Shown here one piece after another: positions 14,211 to 18,376 of a stretch of 18,376 bases of DNA. Made by a program: the position numbers and the translations under genes. Source of the stretch: Planctomycetota bacterium. Its GTDB lineage: Bacteria > Planctomycetota > UBA1135 > UBA2386. The DNA lies in the NCBI GenBank assembly GCA_020425885.1, contig JAGQRA010000853.1:1-18376 (forward strand), written 5' to 3'. Under the pieces are notes generated by a model. It made no database searches, was not told the origin of the DNA, and saw only the letters and a program-made list of their open reading frames with translations. Within the stretch, counting starts at the first letter, position 1, and every line of letters starts with the position of its first letter.

Positions 14211-15381
14211 CGGTTCCTCCTGTTCCATCTCCACCGCGGGCATCGACACCAACCGTTGCATTGGCGATCAACCCGGCACCGCAGCCATCGATCGCCATCG
14301 AATCGGGCAACCCCAGCTGTTCCATGAGTCCGCCGGCACCCGTGATCGCCGGTGGCAGAGCCGGGCACCCGTGTCTGGCCGCGATCGTCGCCACCGTTGC
14401 CGCGGCCGTGTCCATCACGGCCGTGAGCAGATCCCGTGTCGCAGCATCCGACGTCAAGAAGAGGCGATGCGCGATGGCGTAGTCGAGCATCGCCAGGCGC
14501 ATCGAATCCGCGTCGGTACCGGCGCCCTGGCCTTGGCCGTTGCCTTGGCCCTGGCCATTGCCGTTGCCTTGGCCCTGACCGTTGCCGTTGCCTTGGCCGT
14601 TGCCGTTGCGGTTCCTACCCCATGCGTAGGCGTTGCCCTGACCCTGACCTTGGCCCTGACCCTGACCTTGACCCTGAACTTGGCCCTGGCCCTGGTCTTC
14701 ATCGCCACCGCGGCCGTAGCCGTTCTCGTTCCGGTTCCAGCTTCGATTCTCGCTCTCGTTGCGATTCTCGCCCCGGTTCTCGCTCTCGTTGCGGTTCTCG
14801 CCCCGGTTCTCGTTGCGGTTCCCCTCTTCCTCTTCTTCTTCCTCTTCTTCGTCCTTTTCTTCTTCGTCTTCGTTCCGGTTGCCGTTGCCCTGCCCCTGGG
14901 CCTCCATCGAGGCGGCATACCGGTACGGACTCCGCGTCAGCAAGGCCCGAATCAGCCGCAGCCTCGAACGCTGGCGCACCCGGATCATCTGCTCGGCATC
15001 GATGACCGCGGACAGGTCATCGCTCGTGCCGAGGACCCCATCCGGGCCGCGACTGCGTACCGACAACGACGTCACGGTCTGGTTCACGACGAGGTCGTGC
15101 GCGGTATCCCAGGGGTCCGTCCGCCAGGGACCCGTGCTGAGCCCTGTGGCCAGACCCGTCAAGCCATCGAGGCTGCCGGGGAAGGCACCGGTCTGACGGA
15201 ACCCATCGCGTGCCGCCAACTCTACGGTTGCGAGACTCCGATCCACCCGCAGCGGGGCATCGGCAGTCGGTGGCACGAACGCCTGGACCGCGAGCAGCAG
15301 CCCGACGCTGGCTGCCGCCACCAGGCCGAACAGAACGAGCAGGGCGAATCCCTGCTCACGCCGATGCGTATGCGCGTTCAC
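14197..15381 (-). CDS. GspK-like minor pseudopilin with large low-complexity insert
   Basis: 394 residues. It starts with GTG at 15381, overlapping the GspF stop (GTGA); GGGAG at 15389-15393 supports this start. The N-terminus MNAHTHRREQG then FALLVLFGLVAAASVGLLLA is a prepilin-type signal with a valine instead of Glu at +5, as in GspK/PilX-like minor pseudopilins. A head with DPWDTAHDLVV and SRGPDGVLGTSDDL (~90-125) matches the calcium-site motif of GspG. Then comes an insert of ~130 residues: an acidic run (residues ~169-187, nine Glu in a row), N/R/E repeats (GENRNESENR twice, ~189-212) and Gln-Gly/Asn-Gly dipeptides (~229-286). Residues ~290-394 are an ordered Ala-rich helical tail. I know of no pseudopilin with such an insert. 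It may be a flexible surface-exposed segment for binding or spacing; its function is unknown. Confidence 0.85.
   Translation of the reverse strand: MNAHTHRREQGFALLVLFGLVAAASVGLLLAVQAFVPPTADAPLRVDRSLATVELAARDGFRQTGAFPGSLDGLTGLATGLSTGPWRTDPWDTAHDLVVNQTVTSLSVRSRGPDGVLGTSDDLSAVIDAEQMIRVRQRSRLRLIRALLTRSPYRYAASMEAQGQGNGNRNEDEEEKDEEEEEEEEEGNRNENRGENRNESENRGENRNESENRSWNRNENGYGRGGDEDQGQGQVQGQGQGQGQGQGQGNAYAWGRNRNGNGQGNGNGQGQGNGNGQGQGNGQGQGAGTDADSMRLAMLDYAIAHRLFLTSDAATRDLLTAVMDTAAATVATIAARHGCPALPPAITGAGGLMEQLGLPDSMAIDGCGAGLIANATVGVDARGGDGTGGTDDDM
14216..14221 (-). promoter_or_regulatory. Strong ribosome binding site of pseudopilin 2
   Basis: A full AGGAGG on the minus strand lies 5 bases before the ATG at 14210. 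It is the strongest such site in the operon and may allow higher translation of this pseudopilin than of its neighbours. It also settles the start, which puts nine residues before the prepilin peptidase site. Confidence 0.75.
14525..14695 (-). repeat. Hexamer-type DNA repeat coding Gln-Gly / Asn-Gly dipeptides
   Basis: Imperfect 6-bp units (minus strand CAGGGC, CAAGGC, CAAGGT, AACGGC and similar) run in frame through the pseudopilin gene. They are broken by a short non-repeat spacer at ~14605-14640 (coding NAYAWGRNRN). Synonymous changes between CAG/CAA and GGC/GGT are common. Units of six keep the frame if the array slips. Confidence 0.8.
14747..14806 (-). repeat. Tandem 30-bp repeat coding GENRNESENR twice
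   Basis: Two adjacent 30-bp units (14747-14776 and 14777-14806) differ at one base, and the change leaves the encoded 10-residue repeat unaltered. The near identity suggests recent duplication within the low-complexity insert. Confidence 0.8.
14819..14850. other. 32-base pure pyrimidine tract (purine on the coding strand)
   Basis: All 32 bases on the plus strand are C or T. On the minus strand they code most of the polyglutamate run of the low-complexity insert. A second, shorter pyrimidine run follows at 14852-14865. Such tracts can form triplex DNA or slip, but here the codons explain them. Confidence 0.7.
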
Positions 15382-16580
15382 TTGCCCACTCCCTTCATCG
15401 CCGTGTAGATCGTCGTCACGACGAGCACCGCGATGCCGCCCACGATCAGCCCGAGCAAGACCGTGACGATCGGCTCGAGCAATGCCAGCGCCCGCCGAAC
15501 AGCCGCCTTGACCTCGCGATCGTAGAGGCGACCGAGCCGCTCGAAGGTGATCGGCAGCCGCCCCGCTTCCTCGCCGACCTTGACCATGCTCAAGGCCACC
15601 GGCGGCAGCAGTTCCACTTCCGCGAACGCCTCACCGAGACGTGCGCCACCGACGATGCGATCGCGAGAGGCGAGCAGCGACTTGCGGAAGCGTGGCGACC
15701 CGACGGCCGCCGCGCCCAGCTCGAGCGCGTGGGTCATCGTCAACCCGGCCTGAAGCAGGACGCTGAACGTGCGCGCGAATTGCGCCACGGCCAGGGTGCC
15801 GACGACATGGCTCACGACCGGCAGTCCGGACAAGGTCGAGACGAAGAGATCCCGCACCCGCGCGGTCCGCGTGAAGAACACGGCCGCCACGAGGGCCGCC
15901 ACGGAGCCGATCACGATCAGCAGGATGTGCTCCGCCACGAACCCCGACGCCCCGATCAGCAGGCGACTTGCCGCCGGCAACTCGCCGCCGATCTTCTGCA
16001 GCACGCTGCCGAGCCGCGGCACGACGAACGACAGCATGAACAGCACCATGCCGTAGCCGGCGCTGGCGACGACGATCGGGTAGATCATCGCCTGCTTGAC
16101 GACGCCGCCGATCTCGAGCTTCCACTCGATGAAGCCGGCGATCGACTGCAGCACGCTCGGCAGACTCCCCGACTGCTCGCCGGCCTTGACCAAGGCGCAG
16201 TAGACCGAGGGGAAGGCGCGTGGATGCGCGGCGAGCGCATCCGACAGCTGTTGCCCCGACGAAACCCGGGTGCCGACGTCGGCCAGCAACCAGGCAAGCT
16301 TGTCGTCTTCTTCCTGCTCGCCGAGCGCCTCGAAGGCGGTCAGCAGCGGCACACCGGCATCGAGCGCCTCCTGCATCGCTTGCGTCAGCAGCAGCAGGCG
16401 GCGTTGCGACAGCGTGACGCGGTACTCCTCATGCCCACCTTCGTCCTCGAGCGGCTTGCTGCGCAGCAGCATCCTGCCGTCGCGATGCAGCAGCTCGTGC
16501 AGGCTCTGCTCATCTGCGGCCTCCAGCTCCTCCGTGACCTTGGAGCCGTCGGCCTCGAGGATCGTGGAGCGATATCGCAT
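15378..16580 (-). CDS. gspF: GspF/PilC-family inner-membrane platform protein
   Basis: 400 residues, the usual family length. It is the polytopic inner-membrane protein on which the assembly ATPase works. Two T2SSF domains are visible: residues ~62-187 (TQAMQEALDAGVPLLTAFEA, then VKAGEQSGSLPSVL, then YPIVV) and ~265-390 (FARTFSVLLQAGLTMTHALE, then VKVGEEAGRLP). The paired GE-x-x-G-x-L motifs are intact. Three membrane segments lie at ~166-187, ~218-236 and ~368-392. The N-terminal ~60 residues are the short cytoplasmic lead seen in GspF/MshG. It follows the GspG-like gene by 58 bp, in which I see no promoter or hairpin, and its stop overlaps the next start by 4 bp. The start at 16580 has no clear Shine-Dalgarno. 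Confidence 0.95.
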   Translation of the reverse strand: MRYRSTILEADGSKVTEELEAADEQSLHELLHRDGRMLLRSKPLEDEGGHEEYRVTLSQRRLLLLTQAMQEALDAGVPLLTAFEALGEQEEDDKLAWLLADVGTRVSSGQQLSDALAAHPRAFPSVYCALVKAGEQSGSLPSVLQSIAGFIEWKLEIGGVVKQAMIYPIVVASAGYGMVLFMLSFVVPRLGSVLQKIGGELPAASRLLIGASGFVAEHILLIVIGSVAALVAAVFFTRTARVRDLFVSTLSGLPVVSHVVGTLAVAQFARTFSVLLQAGLTMTHALELGAAAVGSPRFRKSLLASRDRIVGGARLGEAFAEVELLPPVALSMVKVGEEAGRLPITFERLGRLYDREVKAAVRRALALLEPIVTVLLGLIVGGIAVLVVTTIYTAMKGVGK

Positions 16581-16638
16581 CGGAGAAGAGGAGCTTCGAC
16601 CAACCGGTGCCGTTCGAGGCGCTGCCGATTGCGGCGGT

Positions 16639-17304
16639 TCAGTTCTTCTGCGAGATCATCATGCCGATGTCGTCGCCGGTGATTTCGGTCGTCTTGGTCG
16701 CGAGTGAGTTCGTGCTGAACGTTCCGTCGGGCCCGGCCGAGAGCACCCAGATGCGCTTGTAGTTGGTGGCGTGGCTGTACCAACCCGAGATCACGTTGAC
16801 CACGTACGGGCGACCCCATGGATCGAGCGGCGCCATCCCCGAGGTGTAGGGACCACGCCACCGCATGTTGCCGGTGGTGGCATACGCGGCCGAGGTCTGT
16901 CCGCCCGGAGTGTTGGTCAACAGGTGGTTGTCGAGCGTGTCACCGTAGGTGGAGCTCATCGCCCAGGTCTGCCACGTGCTGGTCGCAGTCCATGGATTCG
17001 AGGTCGGCACCGCCGTCCCCGTCACCAGTGTGTAGCGGGTGTTGTCCGTCCCCGACGCATTGCGCGATGGGTAGGTACCGACGTCCTTGTAGAACGACAT
17101 CACCGCGGCGCCGAGCGTCTTGCATTCGCTCTCGGCGCGGGCGCGTCGACCGTCCTCCATGTAGCTCGACAGCATCGGCACGGCGATGCCCGTCAGCAGC
17201 AGGATCACCGACAGAACGACGATGACCTCGACAAGGGTGAAACCGCTCTGCCGCGAGAGTCCTGGCGAGCAACCCGGTGATTGTGTCCTCATGGGCTCGG
17301 GCAT
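16639..17304 (-). CDS. gspG: GspG-like major pseudopilin 1, first gene of the operon
   Basis: 221 residues from the ATG at 17304; an in-frame ATG at 17292 would shorten the leader by four. Prepilin signal: LSRQSG, cleavage after G21, then FTLVEVIVVLSVILLLTGIA with Glu at +5 (E26). The helix continues to AESECKTLGAAVMSFYKDVG. The head has RWRGPYTSG, LDPWGRPYVV and SAGPDGTFSTN followed by GDDIGMMISQ, the hallmark GPxxDPWGxPY and calcium-site features of GspG. It is longer than a standard GspG (~140) owing to a Ser/Thr-rich insert at ~80-140 (TSNPWTATSTWQTWAMSS). As first gene of the minus-strand operon it lies 85 bp from the divergent ATPase gene, with the promoters of both presumably in that gap. 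It is the likely main subunit of the pseudopilus. Confidence 0.93.
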   Translation of the reverse strand: MPEPMRTQSPGCSPGLSRQSGFTLVEVIVVLSVILLLTGIAVPMLSSYMEDGRRARAESECKTLGAAVMSFYKDVGTYPSRNASGTDNTRYTLVTGTAVPTSNPWTATSTWQTWAMSSTYGDTLDNHLLTNTPGGQTSAAYATTGNMRWRGPYTSGMAPLDPWGRPYVVNVISGWYSHATNYKRIWVLSAGPDGTFSTNSLATKTTEITGDDIGMMISQKN

Positions 17305-17338
17305 CGGACAATCCCGAGGTCGGGCTTGAGAGAATGCC

Positions 17339-17359
17339 CCTGACCCGGCGGGGCTCAGG
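17339..17359. promoter_or_regulatory. Inverted repeat between the divergent ATPase and pseudopilin genes
   Basis: CCTGACCC and GGGCTCAGG form an 8-bp stem with one bulged base and a 4-base loop in the centre of the 85-bp divergent gap (17305-17389). It could be a shared operator. I found no convincing -35/-10 or sigma-54 pair in the gap, so the promoters are not placed. Confidence 0.3.
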
Positions 17360-17389
17360 TTCGGAGCCGCCAGATGCCGATTCTCGACC

Positions 17390-18376
17390 GTGGTCGAATC
17401 CCATCCCGCACAGCCCAGGACCATCGAGCGCAGAGCCGAGGACGACCACAAGTTCCTCGAGGACGCCCTGCGGGACTGCCCGTCGGGCGAGGCCGCCCAG
17501 ATCCAGAGGCTCGCCGAGACCGGCCAGATCACGGTCGACCGGGCCTACGAGATCTGGGCCGACCTGCTCGGCCTGCCCTTCGATCCGCTCAGCGACCACA
17601 ACGTCGACAAGAAGATCCGCAACCTGCTGCCGATCGATGTCGCCCTTCGCCACACCGCCGTGCCGGTCGCCGAGGAAGACGGCATCCTCTCGGTCGCGCT
17701 GAAGAACCCGTTCGACCTGCTCGCCGTCGACGAGATCCAGGAAGTCACCGGCATGTCGGTGCAGATCGTGCTGGCGACCCCGAAGTCGCTCGCCATCGCG
17801 ATCGACCGCATGCAGAAGGGCGCGAGCGGCATCGAGGGCCTGATCCAGAAGCTGCTCAAGTCGGAGATCGACACCCAGAGCGTCTCCGATGCCGACAAGC
17901 TGCGCCGCATCGTCGGCGACGACGCCGTCGTCCAGCTCGTCGACCACCTCATCGAGGAAGCCCTGCGCGCGCGCGCCAGCGATCTCCACGTCGAGCCGCA
18001 ACGCGACGCGCTGCGGGTCCGCATCCGCATCGACGGCGAGATGGACCTGCTCTACACCTTGCCCGCCGGTCTGCACCGCGCCGTGGTCGCCAGGATCAAG
18101 GTCGCATCGGGCATGGACATCGGCGAGAGCCGCAAGCCGCAGGACGGCCGCATCGCCGTCTCGGACAAGGTCGAGCTGCGCGTCTCGGTGCTGCCGAGCG
18201 TGCTCGGCGAGAAGGCCGTGCTGCGTGTCCTCGACCGCTCCGGCGTGTCGCTCGATCCGGCGAAGCTCGGCATGTCGGAGCACAACCTCGCGCTGTTCCG
18301 GCGCGGGTTCTCGACGCCGAACGGCATGGTCCTGCTGACCGGCCCGACCGGGTCGGGCAAGACCACCACCCTCTAC
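17390..18376 (+). CDS. gspE: GspE/PilB-family assembly ATPase, 3' end outside window
   Basis: 329 codons are visible, of ~550-600 usual for the family. It is the cytoplasmic hexameric ATPase that powers pseudopilus or pilus assembly with GspF. Start: the frame is closed by a TGA at 17327 and the only usable codon before the conserved sequence is GTG at 17390, without a clear ribosome site. The GspE/MshE N-terminal domain is at ~20-150 (AEDDHKFLEDALRDCPSGEA, YEIWADLLGLPFDPL). The two-subdomain nucleotide-binding region begins at ~180 with VVQLVDHLIEEALRARASDL followed by HVEP, then RIRIDGEMDLL, and KPQDGRIAV. Walker A GPTGSGKTTT is at 318-327 (K324), five bases from the window end. The Walker B, Asp/His boxes and zinc-binding CxxC lie outside the window. 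It is divergent from the operon that holds its partners. Confidence 0.93.
   Translation, partial: MVESHPAQPRTIERRAEDDHKFLEDALRDCPSGEAAQIQRLAETGQITVDRAYEIWADLLGLPFDPLSDHNVDKKIRNLLPIDVALRHTAVPVAEEDGILSVALKNPFDLLAVDEIQEVTGMSVQIVLATPKSLAIAIDRMQKGASGIEGLIQKLLKSEIDTQSVSDADKLRRIVGDDAVVQLVDHLIEEALRARASDLHVEPQRDALRVRIRIDGEMDLLYTLPAGLHRAVVARIKVASGMDIGESRKPQDGRIAVSDKVELRVSVLPSVLGEKAVLRVLDRSGVSLDPAKLGMSEHNLALFRRGFSTPNGMVLLTGPTGSGKTTTLY

Noticed and set aside
14525..14806. CRISPR-like or VNTR non-coding array
   Set aside because: Units are 6 and 30 bp without unique spacers, and they stay in frame inside a gene with good start, overlaps and pseudopilin ends.
17374..17389. ATG at 17374 as start of the ATPase
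   Set aside because: It is in a different frame from the conserved ATPase sequence. Using it would need a frameshift for which there is no sign.

Overview
The window is G+C-rich (roughly two thirds or more, by eye) DNA from a Gram-negative bacterium. Three things point to a Planctomycetota-like genome, possibly one of its deep-branching marine lineages: a large Ser/Thr kinase with an N-terminal extension and a membrane segment, a run of big secreted beta-propeller/FG-GAP proteins whose signal peptides end in 'AQQ' or 'AAQW', and a pseudopilin-secretin cluster. The phylum assignment is inferred from gene style. No rRNA or marker gene is present, and no tRNA, insertion sequence or CRISPR array was recognised.

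Region 1 (1-1745, minus strand) is a membrane-anchored Ser/Thr protein kinase whose C-terminus runs off the left edge. Region 2 (1924-8591, plus strand) holds three separate genes for exported proteins: a 741-aa repeat protein of unknown function, an 829-aa protein with 13 FG-GAP/VCBS calcium-loop repeats, and a 459-aa six-kelch propeller. All three end in what looks like a divergent copy of the same roughly 100-residue C-terminal domain. Two of them are followed within a few bases of the stop codon by the same 26-bp element; the first copy is the left side of a perfect 14-bp hairpin. A possible broken gene fragment lies at 6815-7063.

Region 3 (8741-17304, minus strand) is a tightly packed operon of eight genes for a type II secretion / type IV pilus / MSHA-like envelope machine. 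In transcription order it encodes a major-pseudopilin-like protein (GspG-like), the inner-membrane platform GspF, a GspK-like minor pseudopilin with a very unusual E-, N/R- and QG/NG-rich insert, a second GspG-like pseudopilin, a PilM-PilN (GspL-like) fusion, a PilO/GspM-like protein, a PilP/GspC-like protein, and a secretin lipoprotein with a C-terminal TPR domain. Most junctions are 4-bp ATGA/GTGA overlaps. Region 4 (17390-18376, plus strand) is the divergently transcribed assembly ATPase (GspE/PilB family), cut off by the right edge just after its Walker A motif.

In a working model, the ATPase drives the GspF platform to build a pseudopilus from the three pseudopilins. PilMN, PilO and the PilP/GspC-like protein link the inner membrane to the secretin. 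Whether this exports proteins such as those of region 2, or builds a surface fibre, cannot be decided here. The most unusual item is the low-complexity insert in the third gene of the operon (14197-15381). The secretin-TPR fusion and the shared C-terminal domain of the exported proteins come next.
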